This document shows, one piece after another, positions 46,996-58,615 of a DNA stretch of 64,000 bases (position 1 is its first letter; every line of letters starts with the position of its first letter). Location of the stretch: the NCBI GenBank assembly GCA_037447605.1, contig CM074804.1:6727262-6791261 (forward strand), given 5' to 3'. Origin of the DNA: Zygnema circumcarinatum (Eukaryota; Streptophyta; Zygnematophyceae; Zygnematales; Zygnemataceae). The notes under the pieces are model-generated. The model did no database searches and had not been told where the DNA came from. It was given only the letters and a program-made list of their open reading frames with translations. Position numbers and translations under genes: made by a program.

Positions 46996-47217
46996 TGTTT
47001 AAGTCGATTATTGTTTTAATTTTATATTCAAATTAATATTCAAATTTTTACCAACGACAATGTGAGTCGACCGTACGGCCGCGTACGGCGGCGCGACTCG
47101 CTTCTCCTCTCCGTCGATATGGCGAGGAGGCATTGAGGAGGAGGAGGCAGGGACCGCTCGTCCCGCGAGCAATGCAGAGTCTGGGACAGCGGCCATGAAT
47201 CTGTGTAGGCGTGGAAT

Positions 47218-50200
47218 ATGACGTCGGGATTTTATGCGTGCTACCTTCTCTGCTCGCTTAATCCTCGTGCCAAGGGGCGCTCGTACATTGGGTGCGTGCT
47301 GGCTCTGACAGGGGCCTAATTTAGCCCTGCTGTGGATCACGAGCACATCTCCGTCTTTCTCGCACCGCTGCGTGCTGCATATTGAATGGTGTCACAGCCT
47401 ATCTGTTTCTAATTCCACCATGAAAGGATTTTTTAACACAAATTTGCGCTTTATTGGGAAGGAGGGGTAGAGGGAAGCCATGAAACCCAGCTACGTTAAC
47501 AGCGTCATTAGCAAATTTTAATTTTGCAGGTTTACTACCAATCCGAGTCGTCGCATTCGGCAGCACAATGGCGACCTCAAAAGCGGAGCATATCGTACCC
47601 GGCGATTGCGGCCATGGGAAATGGTCGTCGTGGTGTACGGCTTCGCTTCTCAGGTGCATGCTTTGCAGGTATGGGGATATTCTCTTGTGCTTCCATGGCC
47701 ATGGATGTACTCCTTTACGAGGTCTGCTAGAGGCAGGGGGCTGTCGTTGCTCCAGAGACAATGTGATGGGAGCACGTGCTGGTCACAAGAACAAGGGCGG
47801 GTTGAGAGGTGTTTAAGCCCTTGAAACAGCTTTTTTTGGTGACCTGTTACGTGGTGGGTCCATAATAGTCCGTAAATCTGCCGCTCGAATGTGGTTTGTA
47901 TGCAGTTTGAGTGGGCATGGCAGCATCCCAAAAGGTCAAAGCTGGTCAGAGACGCTGCGGCAGCCATGACATTGCAGGCAGGTGTCAAAGGGAAGTTGCT
48001 TCTCCTGTACACCATGCTGGGTCTTCCACCGTGGAGAAGGTAAGCATTCCTGCTTCCATTTCATGTAATAATGCATTTTCATGCCATCTAAACTCATGAA
48101 ACAATCATACATGTACAACAGACGCATGTGAACGCGCTACTTCACGCCTTTCTTGTGGGAGTAGCCAGAGGGTTGTATCGTTTCTTCGGTAAAGATAACT
48201 TCTTGTTTTTTTTTCCCTCGTCCGGCAGTGATTTGGATTTGCCTGATACTCTGTTTTCTAACTTTGCAGTCTACCAATGACTGTCCACTTTCTGTCTCCA
48301 CGATACCTATCGCATCGAACGAAGTGTCCAGCCCTTCCTGCGCACATGCACACTGTTATTGCGTCCTTGGCGGAGCTGCCACGAGGAGCAGCAGGGCAGG
48401 CGATCGATGAAAATGAAGACGAATGCGAGCCATCGGATGAGGGTGAAGCTTGCTGCGAGGAGCAAGGCACCAGTACTGGGTCTGAAAACTCTGAGGAAGA
48501 TGTAGATGATCACGAAGGCAGGAACAGGATTTGGGAAGGAAATGACCATCGTAACTGCAATGTCATAGATGGTGTGTCGACTATGAGTGGGGCAGGAGCA
48601 ACTGGAGGAGGAGGCAGCTTTAGTGGCAGGGAGGGGTTAAGCTTTAGGAAGGAACTTTTGAATGCATCCGAATTGGACAACGGAAAGAAGAAGAGGAAGA
48701 CACGTGACAACATAAGGGAAACTCGGAGCATTTTGCAGGAGGTAGTTGGGAAGAACCAAAGTGCAACCGCAACAAAGGCGGCCCTCGTGTCGCCCGAAGA
48801 AAATTTAGAGATTTTGCAGGAGATGGGCAAGAGAGTCAGGATAGCGGGAATGGCTGTGCCAAAGGAAGCAGGGAACTATCCTGAGTGGCTGCAGAGCCTG
48901 AAGAATAATCAACGTTTGCACGACACGTGGTCAACTACTTTGCAAGGGGCGGCTGGCAAGCAACCTGCACGAGCAGAGCTTGCAGAACTCCTCCCACAGG
49001 CACGCCCAGCCGACAGTCTCCCTACCTCAACTTTCGTGCATTCACCTGTCCACTGGAAGGGGCCTCCCATCTCAGTTCCCTTGGATAGTGCCTCTTTAAA
49101 GTGCAGCTCTCCCACTTCCCCGTTGCCTTTGTCCAGAATACAGCCATCTGATCACAACGGGAATTTAAGCCCTCTATGGTCATTCTCCCCTAGATCTCCT
49201 TGTTCTCTAGTTGAGAAAGAGACACATGATTCGACAATGGAGGTCCACCAAATTAATTCCAAACGAGTTGTTGATGAGAAAGAAAACTTAAAGAAGCCAT
49301 CAGAGGAGCAGGAGTGCAGGTGTGCAGTGCCGTTGTATGCGCTTGAACAGAGCAGAATTTGGACTGGCCAAGGGCTTAGGAGAGCACTTCCTTCAGGCGC
49401 TGCACTCGGCACATCTGCGCTTTTGGCACCTGTTATTGATCTGAGTGACTCACCTTCTCCAGCCTCATTGAAAACCTCTTTTCTCAAAAGGATACCACGA
49501 AGTTCTGCCTTCGATGGTGAATCACGGAAAGGAAGGAATCGGATGACAGATTGGTATGAAGAATCGACTGATAGCGAAAATTGTCCGCCACACGTAGTTG
49601 AAAAGCCAACAGCAGCATGTGCTTTTGGGTATATTGATAGCCCGTGTCGAGAAAAGAGAACCTTTTCAGACAGGGTCCACAGCAAGGGTGGTAGACAGAA
49701 ACCTAATCTTATGAGGGTTGGTCCTTCTGAGACTGTGGATGTTTCTCAAATGGATTCTAGAGATCACAATGGCGCTGTTGTAGGAGACATAGCTCCTCTG
49801 CCTCCTCCAATGTCACCCAATCTCGGAGGCTCCTTAGGGATTGGTCTCCCTTATTCAGCTTCCGATAAACTGCAGCGACATATGGGTGGAGCCATTCCTG
49901 TGGTCCGGTGCCTTTCACCGTCGTTGGATGGCCGTAGAATGGAGCTGAAGGAGGAGGAAGTGATAGAAATGGGTCCAGGATGGGCGCCATTGGAGCTCTC
50001 TGATCTCAGAGGTGAGAGAAAGCGAAGTTGCAACCAAGGAGATATGGGAGCGCGACATGTATATAGCCGACACAGTCGAGAAAATCAATTTCTGCTGTCA
50101 TCAGACCAAGATGACCAAATGACGGAAAGAAGAGCAGTCGTAGCCGTTGATGGACATGATGTCCGCATGGTGAGATCCTCCCCCCCTCCCTCCCAATCTT

Positions 50201-50429
50201 GAGGCTATTACTAGCGTCAATTAGGGTTCAAATGACAATCTGACTCTGTCATGCATTGTCTGATGCATCTTTTGTTTTGGGAGATTATTTGCAGACACAA
50301 ACGTTTCCGAACACATGTGCCACTTCCTCTATTGGGTTGGCGGACCATTACTCATCTCCATGTCGAGAGGAAAGCAAACGGTGTGACGGAATTCAAGCGA
50401 AAAATGTCATTGTTTTGTTAAGTCCTTAG
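47218..50429 (+). CDS. SLX1: SLX1-type GIY-YIG structure-specific endonuclease
   Basis: Five exons, 47218..47291, 47530..47668, 47906..48039, 48270..50169 and 50295..50429, in matching phase, give 793 aa. Residues 1-75 form the GIY-YIG nuclease: [28 protein letters not shown], catalytic Arg in [13 protein letters not shown], and catalytic Glu in RPWEMVV. Residues 76-150 continue the SLX1 signature ([45 protein letters not shown]). SLX1 cleaves branched DNA such as flaps and Holliday junctions. The Arabidopsis homologue At2g30350 is much shorter, as I recall. Here a 630-residue Ser/acidic tail replaces the zinc-binding SLX4-interaction domain of fungal and animal SLX1. It contains PVIDLSDSP at about 503-511, a SUMO-interaction-like motif, and ends NVIVLLSP. 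The tail frame is confirmed by clean phasing into exon 5. Confidence 0.9.
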
Positions 50430-51156
50430 CAAGAAGTCTGCGTTGTAGGAATGCGAATGAGCTCAATTTCAGCACATCTACAGCCACTGCTTTGTGCAGT
50501 GCAGAGGCACGCATACAGAACGAAGGGATTTGCCGATGATACCAATCAAATGCTGCAGATTTTACATTATTATTTTAGCATTCATGTACTATTGTAGCTG
50601 TATTGTATTAGATTGGCAGTGAAACTCTGGACAGGCCTAACGTGAACATGAGAACGGGGTGAAAATGAAGTCGTGGGCGACCTGCACGTGCTTACCGACA
50701 TGAATAATTCGGACCTGAGGCTTCATTTTGACCCCCTGCGGTTCCATGGCTCGAAAGTTCCTTAATTCAAAGACGGCTTTGCCTTTTTGTGGTTTTGTAG
50801 CTTTTAAGACCTCCCATTGGAAGGAAAAATCTTAGGTTTTACATGCAACAGTGGAACAGAAGGACCAATTTAGCCAACGAAAGTCTCCAAGAATATTCGC
50901 ACCAATCCACCCATCAGCCATGGACGTGCTCTCGGTCCAAATAGGTAATTCTTCAAAGGCAAGTTTCCTATAAGTCACAAGACAAGCTTCTCTCCAATAC
51001 GTATAGAAGGTCGTGGCCTATGTACATTATGCTGCGAATAGCTCTACTAGCATTCTCGTTTACAGCCAATATTCACAAGGGCAAGGTCCACATCTGCATC
51101 GCAAATGCTGGCAAGGCCATGCCACGGGTTTGATGGATGCATGACGTAGTGGCTCG
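50430..51156. other. Convergent intergenic region, SLX1 and DUF1338 genes
   Basis: Both flanking genes end here. The sequence is unique with only very short frames. I see no repeat, RNA gene or further exon in it. Confidence 0.4.
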
Positions 51157-54100
51157 TCATTTTTCAGCAGTGACGTAGGTGCTCTCAAAAATCTTATCCG
51201 CATTCCCGACTTCAAATCCGTCTCGCCGATGATGCTCCCGGATCTGCAATAAACAAACATGGACAGCACAAGCCACAGCGCATTCTCAGTTGTCTGTCGC
51301 CGAGACGTGCTTCGTGTCTGCGCCTAACTTCGGAGATATATCGAAAAGAACAATCAAGTTGAGGAAGTTTGCTGTTGATGGCTGCCAGCGTTTTCTAACA
51401 ATACGAGCAAATGTTAACCAAGCGAGAAGCAAACCAGCCTACAACAAGCGCTTTGTTTGCAGAGAGTTAGCATTCCGGGCCCTACTGCAACAAAGGATAT
51501 TTTCACTTGTCCCATAAAAGCTTTCAGCAAGACACAAGTGTTGCGGTTCCTGCCTCCTTCGGAAATTGGATAACCGAGACATTCAGAAACAGATAAAAGG
51601 AGTTAAGCGAAGGAGCAGAAAATCAAAAGGACCTGTACACATTCCTTCATATGGCTTAACTTTGAACCATGTGGCTTTCCTTACGTTCAGGTTTTCAGCA
51701 GATTGTTAACATTCAAACAACTGCATAAGCACGCAAAGGGATCGTCTTGCATATTTATTCAGAATTTACTAAAACACCCATAAGAGCCTCCCATTTGGCC
51801 TTGCACTCGCCCTCGTTCACCTCCTCATATCCCCTCTTCCCCTCCTGACCCCTCTAATCTCCTTCCCTCGACCATTCCCGTTCCTAGTCCTCTTCATTCA
51901 CTTTCACCTCTTTCACTCCCTAATTCCTACCTCATTCCTCCTCGCATCCCTCGTTCTCCCTCTTCGATTACCCCGCCCCAATCCCTCCTCCCCATCCCCA
52001 TTTCCCATTTCTCCCATTCCTCCTCCCCCCTCCCCAACCCCCCCTTCCCTCCCTTTCCCCCTACCCTCTTACTCCAACTTTTTAAAGACATAAAATGTAC
52101 ACAGAGAATAGTTATCTTTATCGCCGTTCTCATACACTATATTTGACGATAGTTGGAGATGACAATGAACAGTTTCGCACTGACCTGGTCAGATGGCAGG
52201 TGGCTGAATTGAGGCAACGGCAATCGTTCTGCAAACTCAATATACGAAGAGGGAATATTCTCCAAACTACCCTCTGCAAAGTGGAACGTAGATGAATCCG
52301 CTACTGTTGAGCTTTGTAGGAGCCTGCCATCAGGACTCACTGCCACATAGACCACGAAACCATTATCCTTAGTAAAAGAAGCTCTCTTCTGACCCAGATG
52401 GGATGAAAGTAGTGCAAATATCCGCAACCGTTAAGTATCCGCAACAATGCTAATGTTTGACTAATCGAAGTTGCAAAGCACAGGATGGTACGGAAACCGG
52501 CATTTGAACGTCCTACTGAGTAACCTCATTACAACAATGAAAAATGATAATTTGAGCAAAGGTTTGTGAGCATGGAAGCATGGAGGGAGCTATAACACGC
52601 TCATTTGCAATACTCTAGACTCGGTTTGCAAGTTTCCTCACCCTTTAACACCCCTCCTTCAAGATTAAGGCGAAATCCATTATCTTGCAAGAAGCTATTG
52701 AGGTATCTGATGTCATGCAGACGTGACTTCAAGTGGTGAACTGCCACTGTTGTGTGATTAAGTGCATAGCCATGAGCCAATGTCCAGGCGGCATACTCAC
52801 TCTCACTGCACAACAGTGACAATCCAAACAATCTGTGTTGAGAATTCCTTGCCTGACTAATTTCTAAGCCAACACTGAAACTTTCTAGAGTTCTTGCGAC
52901 CTTTTGTTAGCTTCTCCTGGAACCACGAGGGCCATCCCGAGCGCTGGAGGCGATTCCGGCAAGGTCTCTGCACTACAGTTTTGGGGATAGCTCCTCAAAT
53001 TTCCCAAAACGAGAGCGTACTATTACGGAACTCAGTATTGCTGACGACGAGTGAGGCTGTCTTAATATTTTTCCACAAGATTGCTGCATCTCGAATAGTC
53101 ATCTGCACTGTACCGTGAGTGTGGCCTCAAATCTTGGCTTCCATGGGACGACTGCCAAAGATTGTGCATGTTCCACCCCATTAAAAGCGAAATGCGATGA
53201 GCAATTCCACTCATATCTGGCTCACGGATCCTCCACTGCAAAGGGCTTTCCAGAAAAGAACGAACCTGGCAAGCCGCTTGTAGTCCGATTGAGTCGGTGT
53301 CGGCCATGGCAGGGCTCCCACTGCACTCGCAATTGCCGCATACTTCGCTCGGCCAATCGCCTTATCGGTGTACTTCCTTATGATTGCCTGTTCACAGCCC
53401 TCTTTGGAACACGTGAGCACAGGCTTAACGCGTGACAACTAACTGTTTGAATGCAATAATGTCGATGGAAAGTTGCAGATTAGCAGAATTGGGGTACTTG
53501 TGGGGATGAGACAAGGCTGGGTCAATATAAAGAAAACAAAGCTCCAAAGCTCATCCATGCTTCCGTCCGGCAAAAAAAATGCTTGTCTGTGAAGGGCTGG
53601 AGATGAGCTCTGCGGTTTTAGCAAAAAGCCAATCATTTTTGGCTACTGGCTGAAAGTATGAGCATTATGTTTAGAATTTCACCTTGTCAAACACTCACCT
53701 GCGCATCATCACTGAGCTGCTCCACGAGTAGCTCCGAAATGAAGATACGTGGCAATGGCCCGTTGATGCCATCTTGGTTGAGATCGTCATTATCACTTTC
53801 AGGCGGCGCAAACCAATAGGCCCTAAGCTTCTTGGCCGGAAAAACGAGTTCATCTCTTTGTGTATAGCCAAAGTCGAGGAAAACATCGCTTAATGACGAT
53901 ATTCCTAAACCGTTGACCTGTAAAATGAATAAAACAACAGGGGGTGCGAAAATCGTCATGAAAAAGGAAAAAAGGTTGAGAAAGGAATGAAGATATAGAT
54001 ACGAATGCATGAAGCAAAACAGTCCTGCATTCGTTGCTTTTGGACATGGATACATGATAGGAAATGACGTGCTCTAGAGAGGAGTAAGTCGATAATGACG

Positions 54101-54643
54101 TATTCTAGGTTCGGACACAACTGTGTATATCATTTTTAGTGTTCCGATTGCACGCATTTTTTAGGCTGAAGTATTTAGAGCTAAACAATTAGAAGGTGAA
54201 TGGAACTCTTTTGGTGCCCATCTGCGATCTTTAGAAGAAAAGGGTTTGATAGGGTTGACATTGTCTTGACTTCGCTCCTTCGGTTTCGCGTGCCATAAAG
54301 CGTCAATCGTTTTGCTTCCCTTTGAGCGATTGACAACTTACCCCGAATGTGCGAAATGCAAAATGATCGAAGTGTATGGGCCCATCTTCTTCTCGACGAA
54401 CAAGGTCCATCGCAGTAACAGCCGTTGGATTCTTCTGTGTATACGGCTGCATGATCGTGCTCAAAAGGCCACGCAAAAGATTTGATGCAGTGTAGCTCTG
54501 CAAAGGGGTCAACGGTAGGGAACTTAAGAGTTTGAAGCAGAAAACAGAGTTGTCTACTTCGTTTCTGCTGTTTGAAAGAACAATTTCTCAACATCAACTG
54601 GCAATGCTTGACGTTTTGCAGTCCAGCTTCGAAATTTGATCAT
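51157..54643 (-). CDS. DUF1338 protein (2-oxoadipate dioxygenase/decarboxylase, FLO7 type)
   Basis: Seven exons, complement(51157..51243, 52185..52339, 52642..52805, 53266..53387, 53699..53917, 54342..54495, 54558..54643), in matching phase, give 328 aa. The fold of the HglS/DUF1338 family is complete. First metal ligand: His73 in HFDHFAFRTFG. Next come GYTQRDELVFPAKKLRAYWF, GPLPRIFISELLVEQ and IIRKYT, then His211 in GYALNHTTVAVH and Glu283 in SYIEFAERLPLPQ. The end is REHHRRDGFEVGNADKIFES, as in plants. Bacterial HglS converts 2-oxoadipate to 2-hydroxyglutarate in lysine breakdown; plant relatives (rice FLO7) act in plastids and affect starch. The first exon (residues 1-28) and its 62-base intron are the weakest part, and no long transit peptide is seen, so the true start could lie further upstream. 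Confidence 0.92.
51780..52075. repeat. Pyrimidine-rich tract in the last DUF1338 intron
   Basis: About 300 bases are almost wholly C and T on this strand, with CCTCCC and CCCTTCC patches; the transcribed strand is therefore G/A-rich. It sits inside the 940-base final intron of the minus-strand gene. The frame on the minus strand here is a composition artefact. Confidence 0.8.
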
Positions 54644-55677
54644 CCTACTGGAAAAGCATGTGGTTGTCGAGAAGGCCGAAAAAACCTGACACTAAACTCA
54701 GGTTTTTCGTAGTCCGTTAAGCATGCCAATTTATTAAGCACTCTACGGACTTGTGCAGGACATCACAACTCTCTGTCACATGTACCACGATGGCCGGCAA
54801 AGAAAGGCCAACAACCTTTCATTAGGGAATGGGCATAATTGCAGTAGCTTCAAGAGCATACAGAGAAGCATGTCTCTCTGCTGTATATGCTCTCACATAC
54901 ACAGGACAGCGTCTTGCGCTATGAACTAACGACGTGAGTCCTCATAGGCTGGAACTGGCTGGTTTGACTGACTGGCGGATTAACTTCTTGCCAAGGCCGG
55001 TGACGATTTATTCGAGGTCGGTGGCTTCTATTTTGCAACGAAAAATTCCCTCACATATCCGGCACGTGACACTTGAGAAAAAAACGCTGAACGGATTCGC
55101 GGGGGGATGTAGTAAGCCACGGCTACTTCTGCCTTGAGCATACCCGCGGATGCTGCTGTGCCGACCCTTGCTTGTTGTCAGTCAGTGACGCAGTCGTCCT
55201 TTTTTCCCATGCCGGCACCATTGCTGCTCTCCGCACATTCAGCAAGTGCTTCACCTTTCCCTGCCGAAATGGAGAGACGTCAATTGAAACCGGAAATGAC
55301 TGCTCTGTGGAAACGCGGGCAGAAGCATGGACGAGGCATCTGTGCGCGGTGTGCGTGAGCGCGCGACCCATGCGGCTGCCGGCAGAGCCAGCAGCAGTGG
55401 GCAGCATGCCCGGGACGGGGCCAGGGATAGGGGTAGAGGCCAGGCTGCAGCGAAGGCGACGGCGGGAATGTGAAGGCGGAGGCAGCGTGCAGAGCGGGGC
55501 GGCCGACTGGCGGCTATGTCCTTACTGTACGTCTTCCAAGCTCCGGCTCGGCCCGCCCGCCCGCCCGTACACGCGCGAGCCAACTGCAAATGGCGGAATG
55601 AATGAACCATTGCATCGCGCGCACAGGACCTGTTGTTGTTGTTGTTGTTGACGTTATTGTTGTTGTTGTTGTTGTTG
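54644..55677. other. Upstream region of the DUF1338 gene
   Basis: This holds the promoter of the DUF1338 gene, GC-rich sequence from 55360 to 55600, and a (TTG)n microsatellite at 55632-55679 that serves as the insertion site of the copia element. A palindromic patch AAAACCTGA / TCAGGTTTTT occurs near 54685-54710, next to the gene. No exon is supported. Confidence 0.45.
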
Positions 55678-56099
55678 TGTGAAGGGGAATGACACATTCT
55701 TACTTACAGCATACACAAGATGAACACAACACACAGTCCCATTGGAGCAACACATAACTCATAAACACTTTCTTTATTTCATCAAAGTTCTCCTTACATT
55801 TCACTTCATCCTCTTTTCTCATTTCCTCTAAGACTTCGCATCTACGCAGCTCTTTGTTTTCTACTTTCTGTCTAAGCTTTGAGAACACTCTCTTCCTGAA
55901 CCTTCATCCGCTGCGATGCATCGCCTTGCACTTCTCGTCCTCCTCGGACCTTCCCGAAAGCTTTAACACAGGCGGCCACTTTCCATCCGTACATTTTTTG
56001 TACAACATCCGTATACTTTCCGTTCAACCTACAACATCACAATCCATCACAATCTCCCTCTTGATGCAAGGGTTGACAACTCAAGCCCTCATCAAACCA

Positions 56100-56515
56100 A
56101 CAAGCCTACAACACCTATCGATCATAAGTCTTGCCTTTGTCATCATATTTGCCGCTTGCTCAGTTGTGTGAACATACTTTAACTCTATCTATTTCTTGGT
56201 CACTAACTCTCGAATAAAATGATACCTCAAATCTATATGCTTTGTTCTCTTATGATAAACCGGATCCTTGACTAACGCAATGAAGCTTTGACCATCGCTC
56301 CACATCATTAGTTTTGGCTGCAGCTCCTTCAACTCTACACACAGTTGCTACAACCATTTATTTTCCTTTGTTGCATGACATGCCGCCACATACTCTGCCT
56401 CCACGCTGCTCAAACGCCACACATTCTTGAAGCTTGCTTTTCCAAGAAATTGCTACTCCTGCATGGTATCCATTGGTACTACTGCCTGTATCAACACATC
56501 CTCCCCAATCAAAAT
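56100..56515 (-). pseudogene. Copia RNase H remnant
   Basis: Conceptual reading of the minus strand, across frame breaks, shows [19 protein letters not shown], then DGQSFIALVKDPVYHKRTKH, DLRYHFIRELV and IELKYVHT. These correspond to the end of a Ty1-copia polyprotein, where RNase H cleaves RNA in RNA-DNA hybrids. Several stops and frame changes make it non-functional. It begins almost exactly where the gag frame ends, marking an internal deletion joint. Confidence 0.85.
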
Positions 56516-57567
56516 CACAGTAGCAAATAACCTTTGTTGTCCTTCAATCCTCTTTGTTTACCAAATCCGGCTCTTCCTTTACTCTGTGGTTTATGAAAGC
56601 AATGACGAGCCACATGACCTTGCTTTCCACAAACAAAGCATCCTTCTCCCTTGTTATCTTCAATCTGTCCATTAGCACCTCTCCAAACTCCTCCCCAAAC
56701 TCCTCCGCCGCCACCTCTACCTCTGCCTATACTGGAACTCCTTGAGTTACTCCAGCAATCCTTTGCAAGATGTCCAGGTTTTCCACAGTTATAGCATGAT
56801 GTATGTTGTGCCTGCCCTGTGCGTCCTCTTCCACTTAATGAGTCTCCACAGAATGAACCCCCCCTTGCTCCTCGACCTCTTCCTTTAAAATTGGCCGCAT
56901 AATCATCCACCTGTTCTCCTCCATCTGGATCTCCGCTCTGACTATGGAATGCCTCACTAAGCTGAGATCTATGACCTACAAATCGTTGAATCCTTTGCTT
57001 GTTATATTGCTTTGATTCTGCTGCCCTCAAAATACCTTTTACCGCCTCTACATCACTCAACTGTTGGGTTCTGATATGACTCACATACATTGTAGCTCTC
57101 TCCTCACAACACCGTAGAAGCGCATAGATCTGCTGCTCCTCAGAAATAGTTCCACCTACATCTTCATACTGCCTTATTAAGACTTCAAATCTTAAGATGA
57201 ACTCATCAATAGACTCTCTCCTTGAAAGACTTAAAGTCATGAACTCTGCCCATAGAGAATTCCTTACAACTGTAGATTTCTTCAAATGAATCTCTTTTAA
57301 TTTGTCCCACATCTCCTTTGCGGTCTCCTTGCCCCCAATAAGAATAAGATGATTTTGGTCCACAAGACTAGCAATATGAAATTTAGCCTCACAATCTAAT
57401 TCCTTCCATTTCTCCAAAGCTGGCCTTGCCGCCGCTGGTTTAGCATATGCACCTTCAACGACGTCCCAACATCCTTCCTTCTGCAGCTTGATTTTGGCGA
57501 AGATCTTCCAAGCTGAATAATTCGTTCCATTGAACAGGATCTTCCCTTCATCACTGATCTTACTCAT
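56515..57567 (-). CDS. Copia-type Gag with two zinc knuckles
   Basis: An intact 350-residue frame starts at ATG 57567. Residues 1 to about 130 match the UBN2/DUF4219 region of plant copia Gag ([18 protein letters not shown], then [11 protein letters not shown] and [16 protein letters not shown]). Two CX2CX4HX4C knuckles follow: [14 protein letters not shown] and [14 protein letters not shown], separated by Gly/Arg-rich linkers. Gag forms the particle that packages element RNA. It is complete although pol is deleted, as expected for an element mobilised by helpers. The frame ends shortly after the second knuckle at the deletion joint. Confidence 0.92.
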   Translation of the reverse strand: MSKISDEGKILFNGTNYSAWKIFAKIKLQKEGCWDVVEGAYAKPAAARPALEKWKELDCEAKFHIASLVDQNHLILIGGKETAKEMWDKLKEIHLKKSTVVRNSLWAEFMTLSLSRRESIDEFILRFEVLIRQYEDVGGTISEEQQIYALLRCCEERATMYVSHIRTQQLSDVEAVKGILRAAESKQYNKQRIQRFVGHRSQLSEAFHSQSGDPDGGEQVDDYAANFKGRGRGARGGSFCGDSLSGRGRTGQAQHTSCYNCGKPGHLAKDCWSNSRSSSIGRGRGGGGGVWGGVWRGANGQIEDNKGEGCFVCGKQGHVARHCFHKPQSKGRAGFGKQRGLKDNKGYLLL

Positions 57568-58011
57568 TTTCTTCTCTAACTAAGAATCTCCTTCTATCCT
57601 TTCTCTATGCTTACTCACTTGCTCTCTCAATATATCTATCAACAAGCTCTCTGTCACTCAGCTCTGATACCACATTGTGAAGGGAAATGACACATCCTCA
57701 CTTACAGCATACACAAGATGAACACAACACACAATCCCATTGGACCAGCACATAACTCATAAACACTTTTTTTATTTCATCAAAGTCCGCCTTACAGTTC
57801 ACTTCATCATCTTTTCTCTCGTCCTCTGGTACTCTGCATCTACGCAGCTCTTCGTTTTCTACTTTCTGTCTAAGCTTCTTGGACACTCCTTCCTGAACCT
57901 TCACCCTACTGCGACGCTTCCACTTGCACTTCTCGTCCTCCTCGGACGTTCTCGAAAGCTCTCACACACGCGGTCCCTTTTCACCCGTACATTCTCCGTA
58001 CATCATGCGTA

Positions 58012-58557
58012 CAGTAAGCAGTCATATTTTCGCCATGGGAGGCCAATATGAGGCGAAAATATTGATTTTGCAAATGTAAGGTTCGTGTTACCAATAGCCG
58101 GGCGGTGTTATGTTAGAGTTCATGTTGTACCATACGTATCGTACCGCACCATATCGTACCGTATCTTATGATATATCGTTTAACATCGTATCGTATCGCT
58201 CCATATCGTAATGTATAAGACGTAATTTTCCGCTGTGTTGTTCGTCTCAGCTCGTACGAATAGTACCGTATCGGGGCGTTTCGTTTCGTTTCGTTTCGTA
58301 TCGTATCGTATCGTATCGTATCGTAGCCAAGACGAAGTGGGAGAAGAGCGAGCGCCTCTTACGGCGGCACGTGCGGGGAGATTAGGTGACTTTTGCGTAA
58401 GCCCGTAACGGCTAGTACAGCTAGTACGGTTAGTACGGTTAGTACGAGTCGTACGGCTAACACAAAGTTACCGTGCAAAAAAGTGGTTTCGGCAAAATCG
58501 GGGCGAATTTCTTGGGGACGCACTTTTGGAGGTGGAAAATATGATGGGGTCCTACTG
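58012..58557. mobile_element. TIR element nested in the right copia LTR
   Basis: A 546-base insertion splits the right LTR. Its ends are CAGTAAGCAGTCATATTTTC and, inverted, CAGTAGGACCCCATCATATT, flanked by TA (58010-58011 and 58558-58559). The uninterrupted left LTR shows the empty site, TA followed by CTTTCCG. TA target and CAGT ends point to a Tc1/mariner-like non-autonomous element. The interior has (TATCG)n and (TTTCG)n repeats and GTACGG/TAGTACGG motifs but no coding region. Confidence 0.83.
58278..58324 (+). repeat. (TTTCG)n / (TATCG)n pentamer repeat
   Basis: About four TTTCG units pass into five TATCG units inside the nested TIR element. Looser CGTATC motifs occur upstream from 58125. 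Confidence 0.9.
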
Positions 58558-58615
58558 TACTTTCCGTGTGTAACCCGTATGTTTCCGTACAATCCGCAGC
58601 ATCACAATCGATCGT

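Larger units (their letters stand above)
45625..47217. other. Intergenic region with RNA genes and a MITE
   Basis: Between the orphan gene and SLX1 lie a tRNA-like relic (45998-46114), a small TIR element (46653-46840) and tRNA-Leu (46916-46995). Two direct repeats of a sequence like ATACAATCTGCCAAAAATCT sit at about 46445 and 46870, flanking the MITE. No protein-coding exon is supported. Confidence 0.55.
55678..58615 (-). mobile_element. Gag-only Ty1-copia derivative (TR-GAG type)
   Basis: The left LTR is 55678-56051 (about 374 bp). The right LTR starts at 57676 and continues to 58011 and again from 58560 to about 58615, split by a later insertion. Reading on the minus strand, a primer-binding site TGGTATCAGAGC (57661-57672) follows the right LTR, then gag, then a purine tract AAGAGGGAGAT (56052-56062) before the left LTR. 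Protease, integrase and most of reverse transcriptase are absent: gag runs straight into a degraded RNase H fragment. The element sits in a TTG microsatellite with TTGTTG on both sides. By eye the first 130 bases of the LTRs differ at roughly ten sites, so the insertion is not recent. Confidence 0.92.

Noticed and set aside
51927-52133. Gly/Glu-rich minus-strand frame
   Set aside because: Translation of the pyrimidine tract in the last DUF1338 intron.
55632-55679. TTG repeat as part of the copia element
   Set aside because: It occurs on both sides of the element and is better explained as the target microsatellite.
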